64,000 nucleotides of DNA from Aptenodytes patagonicus (Eukaryota > Chordata > Aves > Sphenisciformes > Spheniscidae): NCBI RefSeq assembly GCF_965638725.1, contig NC_134955.1:70716732-70780731 (forward strand), read 5' to 3'. How positions within the stretch are numbered: the stretch's first letter is position 1; the number at the start of each line of letters is the position of its first letter. This document shows positions 49,058-62,508 of this stretch, piece after piece. The position numbers were made by a program, and so were the translations under genes. Below the pieces are notes generated by a model. That model ran no database searches. It was given only the letters and a program-made list of their open reading frames with translations, and had not been told where the DNA came from.

Positions 49058-52000
49058 GTCAGTCCGCCGGCGGCGGCGGCGGCGGGGGGTGCGGGCGGCA
49101 CCTGCGCCTCACGCCCGCCCTGCGGCCCCCGGCTCCCGGGAGCGCCCCTTCCCCGCCCGCACGCCCCTCTCCCCGCGCTCCTGGTGCCGGGGCCGCACCG
49201 CCGGTGGGTGCAGGTGCACCGTGCCGGTGCCCGCACGGGCTGCGGCCGGGCTCCGCCTGGGGCCGGCTCGCACCTCTAGTGCAGATGCCCGTACCCCCGA
49301 CAGCCCTCTCGGGCAGAGCAGGGGCGTCTGGCCCTTTGCTTGCGCAGCGCCTCTGCCCTGCCTGGCTCCTGCGGGACCTCCTCCGTCCTGTCCCTTCACC
49401 CCGTGAGCTCGGCCGTCCCGGCAGCCCGGTCACGGTGGGGCAGAGGTTGGAAGGGGCCTCCGGAGATCCTCTTGTCGACCCCCTGCTCGGGCAGGGTCAT
49501 CCACAGCAGGTTGCCCGGGCCCACGTCCAGACGGTGCCCGTGCTCCTGTCTTGCCTTCGGTGCTTCTTTGTGTGAAGATGTTGCCAGGTGACGATGTGTG
49601 CCTAGCAGACTCTCCTTCTCCTGCCAGAGGCTTCTTCTCCTCCTTCACCCCTTCACCAGCGCTTGCCAAAAGTCCTGTCCCTGCCTTCTCAATTGGGCCG
49701 CTCGGTTTGAGGCCGCTGATAATATTACTGATTTGCTGCTGAGGTGTGCTGTGGAAGGGCAGCCTTCCATCCCTTCCCCGCGGCATTTCTCCAGACAGCT
49801 CCTTCAGGCCCTTTCCCGAACCAGACTCCCTTGCTGACCACCCAGCTGAGGTGCCTCTGACACGCTGGCTATTGTAACACCAGGTTGTTGACTAGATTTC
49901 TGTGAGAGTAAAACAGCTGTGGCGCAGGGTAAGGTCAGCCTGCGTTTTCTTAAGAGAGAGAAACAACTGCCCACTGCATAAATGAGATGTGGGAAACCGC
50001 TTAGCCTGTCATGGGAGAGGAATTTGTCTTTTTATGATGTGTTTTGCATAGCAGGGTAGTCCCCAGCCCATCACCCTTAGGTAGGGCGCCTGCAATAGCG
50101 GAGGGAGTGGGTTAAGTTGAGGCTGGTGGGTCGTGGAAGGAGTGATGTTGTTCTGCTGCGTGTCATTTGCTTGTTACCATTGCAGAGGTTGAGGACCATT
50201 AGATAGTTTTTAACATAATGGCCTGCTGATCTGGATCTCTGGTGCTGGGCAGTGCTGTGATGCAAGTAATGCAGGCACCCATGTGAGTGGTGTTTTGTCT
50301 TTTTTTTTTTTTTTCCCAAAAATAGATTTACTGATGGTGTGGGGTAATGATTCTCTCTCATTTTTCTTTTAATAATAATAAAAAAGAAGAGAATCAAAGA
50401 TTTGCATTTGGTTTGGGTCCCTGTGTCACTTGTATTAAAAGCCGCTGAAGGCAGCTAAGTAGTCTTGTGGCTGGCATAATAACCACTAATCGCCTGTCTG
50501 AAGAATCCTGGATTTTCTACTCTTTACTCTTGGATCTCCTCCTCATAGTAGTTGCTTTCCAGTGTGTTTCGGGAAGCTCAGAGAATGCCATGCTGCTCTC
50601 TTCCTGATCACTGGAGGTTGACATAAAACAGCACCTTGACGCCAACCAGCATTCACCCAAACATGAGGTATAGCTATATCAGCTTGACCAAAAGGGTTTC
50701 TTTAAAACTTCAAAGGTGTTTTCATCATTCTAAAATGCAAATAGCGTGAAAGTTGGTGGATTAATGCTGCTGTCACCAATTCTTACTGTCTCTGTACATT
50801 TGGTTTTGGTGAAAAGAAACGGAGCGCGAACTTAGACTTTCTAAACCAGAGGAAATAAAGTCTTGATACCAGTGACTGCTTGTAAAAATTTGTGGTTCTT
50901 ATAGACAGTTTTTTTCTTCCTGGGAAAGTTCCTTGTCTGCAGTACCCACCCTTTAGCGTGAAGCAATCGTACTGTAACGTGCATTTCGTTCATGAACATG
51001 CAGTATCAGTGAGTCAAAACAAAATTGTATCATTGTTTCAGTTATTGCAGTCAGGCTATTAGGGAGATGCTGTCGGTTTTAATATATTCTTTAAAAGAGC
51101 AAATGGCCTAAAATGAACACGGGAGATTTTTAAACCAGAACGTTTTAGAAAATTTATGGGTTGTTTTGTTTACATCTTGCATTTTCACTTTGATAATGAG
51201 ATGAGAGCATTTCCGTTATTTATAGGAGAGCTGAAAAGTGTGGCACTGAATCCAAAGCGTGCACCAAAGCATCGGATTTTGTCTCAGTTTCAGAACTTAT
51301 AAAATGTTACCACAGTTTTCAAGTAGTTTGCAATTTTGTTCTGAGGAGATTTAAAAGTCCGCTTGTCAGCCGGTTTAGATATGATCTTTTCAAGCAGGTT
51401 GCTTTTGCAATGAAAATTTTGAAGAAAGTCTGAGCTTCAGAAACGTTTTAGTTAAACGCCTGAAATAGAGTTTTTTGAACTTCTCAGCTGGGTTTTCATC
51501 ACAGCAGCCTACGCTGCAAGTGCAGAGATAGTATTCTATTTCCCATTCTTGAAAGTTTTTCCTTTTAGTAAACACTTCTTGAAGAAGAGAAACTGATAGT
51601 AGAAAAAGAGGAAAGGTTTTGGTTTTCCTTGTGTATGTTAAGGTGTGAGAAATCTTAATTCTAAAATACAGAAAGCTGTGGAGCTGGATAACGAGCCAGT
51701 ACGGTTCACTAACAGCAGATACTATTTCCTTGTTTCTTGACTTTTAAGTCAACATACTTTGAAGAGCTCCAGTCTCTTTCATTATGCGTTCAGCAAGTTT
51801 AAGGTCACTTCTTTTTATCAACCCACTTTTAAACCCTTGCATTTACTTTAATTCTATGCAGCTGACACTTAACAAATCATGAGTGGGGAAAAAATGGTAA
51901 AATACATCAGTTCTTTCACATATGTGGAAAAAAAAAAGAGTCTGTCTTTTGAACAATATTCTGTATGCATTTAAGTGGTCATACATCTTTAAGATTCGTA

Positions 52001-55000
52001 GAGAGTGCTAAATTGTACCTACCAGTGTGAGTCTTTTTAGGAAAAAAACAAGGCTAAACGGCAAGACGTCATTAAACCAGATTTTTTAAATAGGTTTTTT
52101 ATATATTTGTATCACCATATCCTTAGCACTGGCACCTTGGAATCTAGTAAGTTGAAAATTTTAAAGCAGTTTCATGTATTGCCTCTCTTCCAGCTGGTAG
52201 ATTTACAAGCACGTCCTTATTCTAAAACATTTTACTTTCTTCTGTTGCGGTGCTGGAAACCCAAGTAGGAAGTGAGTATAATGAAGCTCGTTATAAAAGT
52301 CCTGTCAAAGTAAATGAATCAGAAGAAAACAGTATTTTTTTATCTGGTCGCTTAGGTTATAGTTACTTGAACTGCTGTTTGTAGCAAGTAAATCACTTCA
52401 AACAGATCTACGGTCTAAGCTTTATAAATGCGTTTAATCTGGGAGCTGACTTTAGTTATTAAAGGATCACAATGTCTCTTTGAATAATTCTCGAAGCATG
52501 CAGGCAGCTGTTCCAGCAGAAATCACATGCATTTCAAATGCCCCGCTGGCGGGGTTGGTTGGGTTTGAATCCTCGGGGTGTTGATACTGGCAGCGTCATT
52601 AAAGCTGGTGCTTGACGGGGCAGTGCTGTTCTGGAGGGCTGCGAGCGAGGGGCTTTTCTGCTCCCCCCCCTCCACGGCTGGCCAGATCCTTCTCCGATGG
52701 AACCAGGACCCTCCATGGAGGGGGATTTTTCTCCTGTGGTGGGTGGGTGCTGGAGGGGAAGGTGGTGTTGGGGAGTTTGCTCTCTCCCCCTTTTTCATTT
52801 CTCCAGGTGTTTGTTGTTTGGGTTTGGTTTGATTTGTTTGTTTTTTAGCTGTTCCTGGCCCGATGGCCTTTGTGGGGAAAGATGTCAAATTACGAAACCT
52901 GTTTCTAAAGCTGGCATTTCAATTTTGTAACTGGGTTTCCTAGCACAGATCCAGTGCCAAAGCTTGTTCTTGCTGACTGTCAACTTTCTTGCAGATGAAG
53001 CTTTCCAGAACAGAATCGATTTTCCAGGTTGATATTAATGCTTTGATGTCATATTTGTTAATCTTAGACTGGGATTACAGGGGAGCCCAAGAAAATCATG
53101 CATGAATCTCGGTGGTAGCAGCTGAGTGTGGAACTCCCACCGACCTGCTGAAGGTCCCAGTTTTAATGTACTGGACACATGCATTGTATAAGAAGTTTTT
53201 GGGAATTGTAATTGCAAACTTCATTAATGCCAAATATCTTCCATTGCTACCTGGAATTAACTTCTGTTCCAACTACTTGGAACAAGTTTTCAAAATGAAA
53301 CAAGTGACTGTAGAATTAGTGTGCATTTTTAAAAATAATGCGTAATGTGTTGTTGGACATGTATATATGGATTTATTTGCCCTGAAGTACTCTTGTGTGT
53401 TCTTAGCGTGCATTATCATTTGTGCGTGCTCTTACAAATCCACTGGCAAATTAAAAATATATTTCTGTAAACAAGAGCTGTGTATTCAGTTGCTTTGTTC
53501 TTTGACTTTCCTAAATTAAATTCACAAGCATCTCATAGGTATTACTGTTTTGATTTTCTCCGTTATCTACAAATAGAGACGATTAAACAGTTAATACTCA
53601 CATTTCTGCAGGCACCAGACATGTTGGTGTAATCATGGCACTGTACAGTATTTGCATTTTCTACAACAATTCCACTATTGCTGTGGACTACTCATCAAAT
53701 TTCTAGAGCATGACTAAAGGGTTTATTCTTAGCAAGTGTTGCATGCAGAAATATAAAAGACCATTTTGAGGACATTTATGAAGTTTACATTAATTCAGCG
53801 CTTCTCTATATTTTAAAACATATGGGAGTTAATGTATAATGACACAGCTCTTGTGTAAAGGTTGCACGGTTAGGGTGAGTGTAGGGGCTGCCCCATTTTC
53901 TTTGCTGCTCTGTCAGGGCAGTTTGCCTGCACGTTTTCCATTGCAGGATCAGGCCCCCTTGGGTCATAATTATTTAATGCTTTATTAGTGTCATTATAAT
54001 GGATTATTTAATGCATTCTAACTTCATTAGCATGCATTATTATGTAATGCATTATAACTTCAACTGTAAAGTTGCTTGTTATGATGTTTTAAAATAATAG
54101 TGATATTTAGTTTTCAAATCCGTTAGGTCATTTAGCTTCTAATAAATAATACTTATTTGAGCTCTGAAGCCTGGACCTTTGCAGATTTACAGTTGCTACA
54201 AACGTGAATGCCTCTGTGACATTCAGCTTGGGAGAATGGCAAATAAGGGAAGTGCTGGTGATACTTAATTACCTGTGAAATACGTAGACCCCTAGAAGTT
54301 TGAAGCGCAGATCCGGTTGTTGCCTCACAACACCGTGTTCACAGTCGAGAGGTGGCTGGAGGTGTGGAAAGGAACAGCAAGTCCCTGTGAAGTGGACGCT
54401 ACCAAGCCTTCTGTAAAAAATAGGCTGATTCCTCCAGACCTCTTGTATTCCCAGTAGCGGTTGGGTATCGTTATAGGTTGGTTTTAGTCCCTTACAAGTA
54501 AGCAGACTGGGGTTTTTTGTTCTTGCATAAATATTCACCATCATAAATAAAATTTGGAACCAAAGGGACTGGTCCTTTTACTTAAATCCCTTTTTTTTTC
54601 ATACTTTTTTTTTTTTTGCGCTGTTTAGCTTAAGTACTGTCACTGGAATCTGCGGTTGGCAAATGGTAATAGGAGAGTTTTCTCAGCCAGTGGCATGAAA
54701 TGAAGGTAGTTTTAAATCTGAGGCGTTTAAAAGTAGTCAGAAGAGTGTAATTTCATTTGGCAGCAGTAGCAGAAGGAACGCTAACTACCTGTGTTGTTAA
54801 AATGGAACATGGAAATTAGCATTTGCGTTGGCTTAAAGACTTGCCAGGTTAACTAGTCACAGGAAGAAAAAACTAACCGACCCGCTCGCTGCCGTGATTC
54901 ACCTCCCTCTTGGGCCTTTATTCCCCTCATGTGCGGTCATCTTGCCCCTTTTGGGTACCGTGTAAGCCAGGCGCTGGGAGAGCTGGGCAGCAGCATGTGC

Positions 55001-58000
55001 TTCTCCTTTTCTCATCCCACCATTCCACACGTGTTCTCCCACTTGAGCCGCCTCACCCGTTGCAGTGTTCCTCTGTCTCCTCTCCACCACCTCTCCTGCT
55101 TTCCCTAGTTTTTCACCGCTCTTTTCCTCTTTGCACAGTGCAAGCATTATCTAATCTCCTCCGGAGAAGCTTTTGAGTCTGTTTGCTTTTATAGTTACCT
55201 CACCAATTCCCTTTCTGCCAGGCTTTTCAGATGAACTGTGTGCTGCCATTCCTTGAGTTCAGCGGGTTAGTCATGTAAAAAAACGGGCTGAGGACATCTT
55301 TTTTCCCACATTTATGGCCTCTTTAGTCTCCTGACACTTCCCCTAATTTTTTAATGTAATTTCAGTGACTGTCTGGTCCACAAAGAAATGACTCTTGACA
55401 GTCTTCACTGTTTCCAAATTTAAGGTTTGTCCCTTTTTTTTTTTTTCCTCCCCTTCTAAGCGGTATGTGTCTTTGCTTTTTGCCATTTACTGTTTCTTAC
55501 TGCATTTCCGCGTCTGTTGACTTGAAATACAATCTCAAAGCTCACTCTGCAGCTCCAAACTCTGCTGGCCTGTGTTGCTCGTGAATTAATTTTTATTTTT
55601 AAATCTTCTAAAGACCTAATTGAAAAGTTACTGGCCTGTTTGAATAGTCCAGTCTACCTGAGTGAGCGGTTCTTCTTGGGAAGGGCGTGATGTAAGAAGT
55701 GTGGAGAGGGAGCCTGCGGGTGCTGGGTTCAGAGCCCAGAGCAGCGCCCAGCTCTGGGAAGTGATGCGTTGAGGAGTTGGGGGAGAATTAGAAGCTGTTA
55801 CATTAAAGTAAGACGTGTGCGCAGCATCTCCGCACCGGCCGTGGTGTTTTCCTTCCATATCACAGGGCAGAGGCTGTGCCTAGCTCATTCAGGGTTTATC
55901 TCAGTTTAAACAAGGCATTTTGTATGGATGGATGAAGTCCAAACACTTAATTTTCCATCCCTTTTGAAGATTGAAATACAGGTGTTTGTGTACGTATAAA
56001 CATACACACATGTTAGTTTCTCCTTGACTCTGTATAAAAGGACACAATCAACTGGAGAAAGGAGATTTTGTGTGTTTGGGTAGAAAAGCAGAGACTGTGA
56101 AGATGTTGCGAGAAACAAAGTATGAAATGTAGATGAGAGTAGATACAGCAGAAGCGAGGCACGGTAGGGAAGTGCCAGCAGGAGAAGCTGCCGGCGGGCG
56201 GCTCTTTGAGGAAACCCATCTGTGCGGTCCTTAGCAGAAGCCTGAAATGGGTGCGGTGGGGGTAGGATGCAGGCAGAGACCGAGCCCCGTGCTGGCCGCC
56301 ATCCACCAGTCCCTTCCACCAAGTGCCGTCAAGGCGTGTTACGTGCTACAGCTTATTGCAGAAAAAGATGGGAGGGATGGTGGTCTGCGTTTGATTTACA
56401 ATCTGTCAACCAACCGTGCATCAGCTTAGCAGCATTTGTGCCATTATCAATGTGTTTTTGCTGTCTGCACCAAGCAGCTTCCCAGTAGATCTTAGGACCG
56501 TCTTCGACGCCATTTCAGAATGCAGATCCCTGTCTGCACCACCCGTCGCGAATCTCCTTTAATTCACCCTCCCCTCAACTAGAATATACTAGAGGACAAC
56601 AGTAGTTAAATAGCTAAAGATGGAAAAAAATTACATTTACACTGAAGTGGTGGTGTAAGATGACTGTTTAATTACCCCCCTACACAGTCACTTAACAGCG
56701 ATCGGTGTTTTTGAGGTCAGATGGCTGACGGATGATCTGCACCTGCGATGCTTTTCATAGCTCAGTTACTGTGTTATGAGCATACTTTATTTTGCTAACC
56801 ATGCATCAAATGTTTAGAATTGCAGTGAAAAAGCTAAAATGCTGTATGTAGATAAATTACTAAGTTCTGTTTTGCTTAAGAGACTACTTCATATTGTTCC
56901 TCTATCAGCATTTATTAGGGTGATACAAGAAAGACAGGCCATCTAGCAATTGCTGTACTGGAAATAAAGTTAGAAATTAGTGTAGTTATTTTTTAAAAGT
57001 TGACAGTGCGTTTTTATTTGGGATATCTCTTCAAGTATTTAAATCTTTGTGGTTCCTCCTAAAGAATTATGCTGTAATTATGCTTGAAAATTGGGAATAT
57101 CAAAGCTGTCCTCTTCCACTGAATAAGAGCATCACAGGCTCTTAAGTTACTACGTCTGGTTCCCCTCTTCCTCTGGAGCATCATCCAGATGAGGGATTAA
57201 AAATGCCTTTGGAGCAGATGTTTTATGTTTCTAATGGGCAGTGTTATCTTTAGAAGAGAAAAGATAAGGAATAAAAACCCAACCTAAAGAGAGACATTTG
57301 TCAGATTCCTTTTTTCTTCTTCTTCCTGGCTCTCCACATCTTGGTACGGGGCAAGCCTAGTGCTGCTTTGTCAGCGATGTATTTTCATCACCTTGAACAC
57401 AGCGTATGGAAATACTGACAAGTGTTGGCATGACCGTAACCAGCCCGTGATAGTAAATATTTAACTTTTATGTTCTAATTATTTTTCTTGCTCCCAAATT
57501 TATATGCCTTGTTCCTCAAGTAAACAAACAGCCTTGCAAAGTTCTCCTTGTCCGCTGATCTAGTGTCACTGTGGTTTTACGAGGCAAGTAAAATATAAAT
57601 AATTTCTAAGTTGAAATCAGTTGCTGTGGGAAAAGGAGAATCAGTAGTTTCTGTTGCAAACAGTTTACAAATTTAACATGCAATTTATTTATTTATTTTT
57701 ATTTTTTTAAATTAGAAACTTCTTGTTCTGAAATCTCAAGTAATATTGGAATTTTGTTTTCTGAAAATCTAGTTGCTTTGAATGTAAGTAGAGAAGTTGG
57801 ATTTTGTCATCTAGTCTTTCAGGAATATGAATTTATATGTTTGTGGTATACGCTGTCTAAAGACTCTGTGCACATCATGGGTTTGGGGTTTTTCTGTTGG
57901 TTTGGGTTTTTTTATGAACAATCGCTTGTTTTGCCTATGTGCTTACTGTGGAACAACTGGAGCTTTCTGAATGTGTTTTTACTACCAAAATACATGTATT

Positions 58001-61000
58001 ATGTAAAAATATATTTAGGCAGTATAGCCAAATGGCTGGTTTGTCTCATTAGTACAGGCTAAAAAGAAGTTACTTGCAGTTTTGACTCTAGTATTTTTTT
58101 CCTCAGCTCTGTCGTTTCAGATACAACCCTTTGACCATTGCTTTTATACTCAGGACTTCTGAATTTCCCCAAGTCCAGATATTATTGATATTCGGACTTC
58201 ATGCCAGATCTCCTGTGGTTCAAAGTTAAGCTTGCCCTTCTATTAGTTCTAAAATGTAAGATCAGTTTTGTTTCTAGTCCTAATACTGTTTATCTCCTTG
58301 AAAAGTTTTCATCCTCATCTTCTCTTAACAAACTTCTTCCCAGGGGCCTGTAAGGGCTATTAAAATCTCACTGAGAAGGAATTTTGAGCTTGGCTTCATC
58401 TCTGCAGCTGCCTGTTTCCTCTAGAAGCTTTTGTGGCGTGGTGCAGGACCTGCCTCTCGGAAGGAACTAGGGGGAGGATCAATTTACCTTTAAGGGGTTT
58501 TTCAGTCTCCTCTTGAGCCCCTGCTTGTACAGATGCGGTCGAGCTCTCAGAGAGCCCTGCCAAATCTGCTGAAGGCTACAGCCATAGGAAGGAGATGCCC
58601 CTGTGAAGCTGCCGCTGGGTTTTCATTGAATACACGTGTTGGAGGGGTGCAAGAGTAGGGAGAAGTAAAGAAGAGGAGCAAGGGAAGGAGCAGTTTAGGA
58701 ACTCCCATCTAAAATAAAAGCATGTGCCCCAGAAAGGCCTTAAGGCCATGTTTAAATGCCACGCTTATGGGACTCATACCTGTTACTTCACTTCTATTCC
58801 TTGGAACAGCTCGTGAAGGAATAATCCTATATGAATGACACAGTAAAAAATAATTAGTCCTGCTAATCTTAATCTCCCTCTTTAATGACTTCAAGCACTC
58901 CACTTGGATTGTTTCAGAGATAAAATAGGTAAAAAACCCAGGTTTCTCTGATACCTTTTGCTCAGAGTTCTTGCAGCAGAGCTCTTGCTGGTTGGTGCAA
59001 CACGTTGTGGGTTTAAGTATTTTGACCCTTAAAGGAAGCAGTTACAAGTCAGATCAACATTTAGCCCTGTGTTAGCTATGGTGTGTTATAGCATGCCAGC
59101 TAATACAATTGTGCTCAAATATTTCAGTCTGAACCTGAAACCAGTGAAAGTTCCTTCCGTAAGAAACATGTCCTCAGTAATTCCGTCTGCTTTTTTCCGT
59201 ACTTCAGTGTTTTATCAGTCTCTCCTTGCTTTTCCAGTCCTTTCAGTCAGGGTTTAGGTGAATACTGTAAAGAGTAAGTGTTCTCTCCTTGATACAGCGG
59301 CATCTGATTTGATCAGCTGGTGCACAGCTTTTAGAACTATCTTTCTGTTTTTCTGTGAAAAACAGTGTCTTGCTATGGAATGGGTTTTTCTCAGTAACGG
59401 CACTTACGTCAAAATAACTTCTCTTAAAGCCAGGGAGTGCATGAGTACCTCTGGGACCTTTCTGCGATGCTGCAGGCAGCATCATTTCAAATGGAAGCTG
59501 ATTTCTAAACCCTCTGGGAAGAGTTGTCTCAACCAAGAAATGTTGGGCTTCATTGTCGGTTTCGCTCCTTTCAAAGCAAAATTGACTCCAGTGCTTATGT
59601 TTGCGTTCATTGTATGTAGCTGAGATTCTCTGCCAGTGTTTGAAGTGTCTCTGCATGCTCCTCTGCTTGTCCTCAACCTTGTTAGATATCCACAAGCTCT
59701 TGAGAGAGCTGAGGAAAGTGTGGCATGAGCTGTTTAGACCTGCGAACTGAAGTTAGTTACAAGTGAAGTCATTTTCTTTGTGGCAGCGATGTCTGTTTTT
59801 AAAATGAGTGACCCTCGTGAGAGGAGGAGAATGACTGCGATCTGATACAGTAAATGGGAGTTCCCCATCTTCTCTTAAGGGGAGCACAGCTTCCCTTTCT
59901 TATCTTCTTACAGCTCCTGTTCTTGTCATTTCTGTGGAGCATCATTAAGGGTTCATTGTGGGGGAAATACCATTTCATCTTATTTCCTAGTTAGCTACCT
60001 AACGCTTTTGCTGTAGTAGTGCTCGTGTAAGAGATACGTGGTGGGACCTTAACTGGACACTTCCTGGTTTTCCATTGTTTCGTGAATTAAACTCTCATGT
60101 TCAGGAAGAACGTGAAATGCACTGACTATTGTTGAAAACCTGCAGTCTTAAGTGAGTGTTTTCAAGGAGTGGTTTTGGTTTTCTTGAGGTGTTTTTTTTG
60201 TTTCCTTCAGTAGTACATGACCTTGTATACGTGTCAGCAGTGCAACAGTTATGTGAAGCAGAGAGAGATTCATGTCTGAGGTGCAGAAAACTAAATGATA
60301 CCTATAGGGCTATACAAAAACTCTGTAACAAAGCTGGACAGCTGGATTAGAAGCAGAATGTGTATTCCTTTCTCTCTCAGTGTACGACTGCCTTATTAAC
60401 GTGTTTCTTCACCTGTACTTTTCAAGGAGGGATGCCAGTGCAGAGTTAAGCGCTAGAAATGTGTGTTGTTGCCTGGGAGGGCATCTCTCCCTGGGTATCA
60501 CATAGGAGCCCCCATGATTGGCAGTCTCTTCACCACCACTGTGTAGTACCTTAATTATCAACTCCAGTACCATCAGCACCAGTGTATGGTTTCACATTTT
60601 CAGTGAAAAATGTGACAATTCCCACTCCCCTGAGACATTCGGATTCCCGTCTTTGGTACGTGCGGCCCCTGTCTGTGCTCCCCCATCTTTGAGAAGTGCA
60701 TTGGTAGACTTCTCCATCCAAGTCATCATCTCTGCTTCTAGGATGTTGAAGGTGTACGGCAGCAGCCCCTTCTAGTGGTTCCCTCCGTGGATCTTCACTT
60801 TTTCTCCCTACCTCTTGGTCGTCCTGGCTCTTCCTCTCTTCTCATGTGGAGGTGTGGGGGCAAAGCGCCGTCCTGTTTCCCCAGTTCTTTCAGGCCTTGG
60901 CACAGCAGGAGGTGGAGCAGCGAGCGGTTCCTTGCGGTGGCTCTAGCTCCTGGGCAGCTGTGCCCACCTTCCTCTGCGGCCAGCAGGGAAGGAAGCTGGC

Positions 61001-62508
61001 CAGACACCTTACTTCCTTGTTGGTCTTCTTGTTGCACGACTTAAAAAAGCCTTCAGGGCTGCAAATTGAGTGCCCCCAAGATGTTGCTATGAAATTATTA
61101 GTTACTTAATCTGGAGGAAGCCCTCAGAGCCCCCCAGTGTTTGTGGACTCGCCCGTTGTCTTTGGAGGGAGGAGTGCATGTATTTCAGAGGATCAGAATT
61201 GACCCAAAGATGTTATTGTCTTCCCCTGAGAAACTACCGATCCGTTTGTCTTGTGTTTGAAACCACGTACAGAATGCCAATGTAAGTATGTAAGATTACT
61301 TTTTTTGAGGTGATTAACATATAATTTGTATGGGGAGAGTAGGGAATTTCCCTGGATTGTATTACTTACGAATCTTTTGGCTATAGTTTAAGATCTAGTT
61401 ACCACTTTCCTGATTGAGAGGCTGCCAGGGAAAACTGAGTATATAGACCAACTCCTGAGTGCCTTTTTTTTTTTTTTAAGGTGGGGTTGTTGTTTGGTTT
61501 TGGGGGATTTTTAGTAGGAAAACAGCTACGTTGGACCAGGGCGAGTTAGTTGTGGCCCTTTAGCTTGTGTGGGCACATGCTGAGGTTGCCTGTTTGAGGT
61601 TGTCTGGTCTAGCTTAGCCTTGGAAACGAAAGCTGTCATTAATCTCGGTGAAGTGAGATAAAAGGCATTATCCTGCCTTGTGTTAGAGGGAGGTGCAAGT
61701 CAGCTTTTCTCACAGCACATTTCCTAGTCTTGACACTCTTGTATTTTGACTCATGCTTTTCCTTAGGTCTCCCTCTCTGTTGTGAGTATTTCATACCGCT
61801 TTCTTATGCCTCCAACAGCATTTCATGTTCTAGTTAGTTTTCTGGTTCTGAGGTATCTCAAAGAGTTGTTTAGCCCTCCCCCGGTGTCATGGCCGTGGCT
61901 TTTTATTGCCACAGGTTTTAACAGCACATTAATTCAGTTCCCTGCCAGACTGGTTAGTTCTTTTATCCTGGTGTCCTTGCTTATCAAGTCTTTTCCTCTG
62001 GTGGGTCCATGTTCCTCCTCTGTTCACAGACACCCAGTACTTGTTAGTAGGGTTAGTAACATAACTGTATGTTACTCATTCTGCGGATGAATAACTGCAG
62101 AATTACACAGTGATTGTTTTCACTGCATCGTTGGCAGAAATCTGGCTTGAAATTTCTTCCCCGCCATAAAGGCTAAACACTTAGTTTTTAATTGAATAGA
62201 GACACCAACTTTGCAGGAGTAGGAATTGCCATCTTAACTACATAGAAAAACTTGTGGGAAATTACTGGAAGTGTGCGAATTTGCAGCCCTACAGTACAGA
62301 GGTACTCTGCTTTTTTCCGATTCATCCTTCTGTACAGCTTTAAATGGGAAAAAAACCTAATTCTTTTAATTCTTTTGGACAGGTTCAGCAACAGGTTCAC
62401 CCAAACCTTTCAGCAAAAGAAGATTCCCTCTATTACATTGAAGAATTGATACTTCAGCTGCTAAACAAACTATGCATTGCTCAGCCACGGACTGTCCAAG
62501 ACGTAGAG
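48971..62508 (+). CDS. SOS2: SOS2, son of sevenless 2 (first two coding exons; continues past the window)
   Basis: SOS2 is a cytosolic guanine nucleotide exchange factor recruited by GRB2 to activate Ras. The full protein has about 1,330 aa, with histone-fold, DH, PH, REM and CDC25 domains. Here only coding exons 48971-49057 and 62383-62508 are present, giving residues 1-71. Residues 1-29 read [20 protein letters not shown] and then GLFVPALRK. Residues 30-71 include [16 protein letters not shown], the first helix of the tandem histone fold, and QPRTVQDVE. The 13.3-kb first intron is GT-AG. I searched up to base 64,000 for the next exon (expected to start ERVQKTFPHP-like) and did not find it. 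SOS1 is excluded by the YEFF-EEN-PKWRGL start and by the gene neighbourhood. Confidence 0.93.
49437..49540 (-). mobile_element. Short CR1 LINE fragment, antisense
   Basis: GGGGCAGAGGTTGGAAGGGG, CCTCCGGAGATCCTCTTGTC, ACCCCCTGCTCGGGCAGGGT and CATCCACAGCAGGTTGCCCG match the reverse complement of the CR1 3' region, GC-shifted. Similarity stops abruptly after about 100 bases. Confidence 0.75.
53965..54062 (+). repeat. AT-rich degenerate repeats of a TTTAATGC-type unit
   Basis: TATTTAATGCTTTATTAG, ATTATTTAATGCATTCTAAC and TATGTAATGCATTATAACTT follow one another at about 30-35 base spacing. The unit contains ATGCAT and TAAT cores. Confidence 0.7.
62383..62508 (+). CDS. SOS2: SOS2 coding exon 2
   Basis: Encodes residues 30-71 on codon boundaries, [18 protein letters not shown] through [21 protein letters not shown]. 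Acceptor TTCTTTTGGACAG, donor GTAAGA. It matches the vertebrate SOS2 histone-fold start closely. Confidence 0.95.

Larger units (their letters stand above)
48430..49420 (+). promoter_or_regulatory. SOS2: CpG island and presumed promoter of SOS2
   Basis: Dense CpG sequence surrounds the SOS2 first exon. It contains an NRF1-type palindrome, CGCGCATGCGCG, at 48650-48661 and a CTCF-like CCGGCAGGGGGCGCC at 48598-48612. No TATA box was seen. The start of transcription is probably between about 48,600 and 48,900, which cannot be fixed from sequence. Confidence 0.75.
49058..62382 (+). other. SOS2: SOS2 intron 1
   Basis: A 13.3-kb intron. It contains a CR1 scrap at about 49,437-49,540, T runs near 50,299-50,314, an AT-rich TTTAATGC-repeated block at 53,965-54,062 and T runs near 54,590-54,617 and 61,467-61,480. 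Overlapping open frames of 150 (-) and 121 (+) codons near 59,250-59,690 resemble no known family. No RNA gene was recognised. Confidence 0.75.

Noticed and set aside
48655-49575. 306-codon plus-strand and 266-codon minus-strand frames at the SOS2 island
   Set aside because: GC-rich shadow frames. The plus-strand one is out of frame with SOS2 and runs through its donor. I kept only its ATG as an upstream start codon.
59243-59695. 150-codon minus and 121-codon plus overlapping frames in SOS2 intron 1
   Set aside because: No recognisable family. A rough count of stop-to-stop segments in 64 kb on six frames predicts a few frames of this length by chance.
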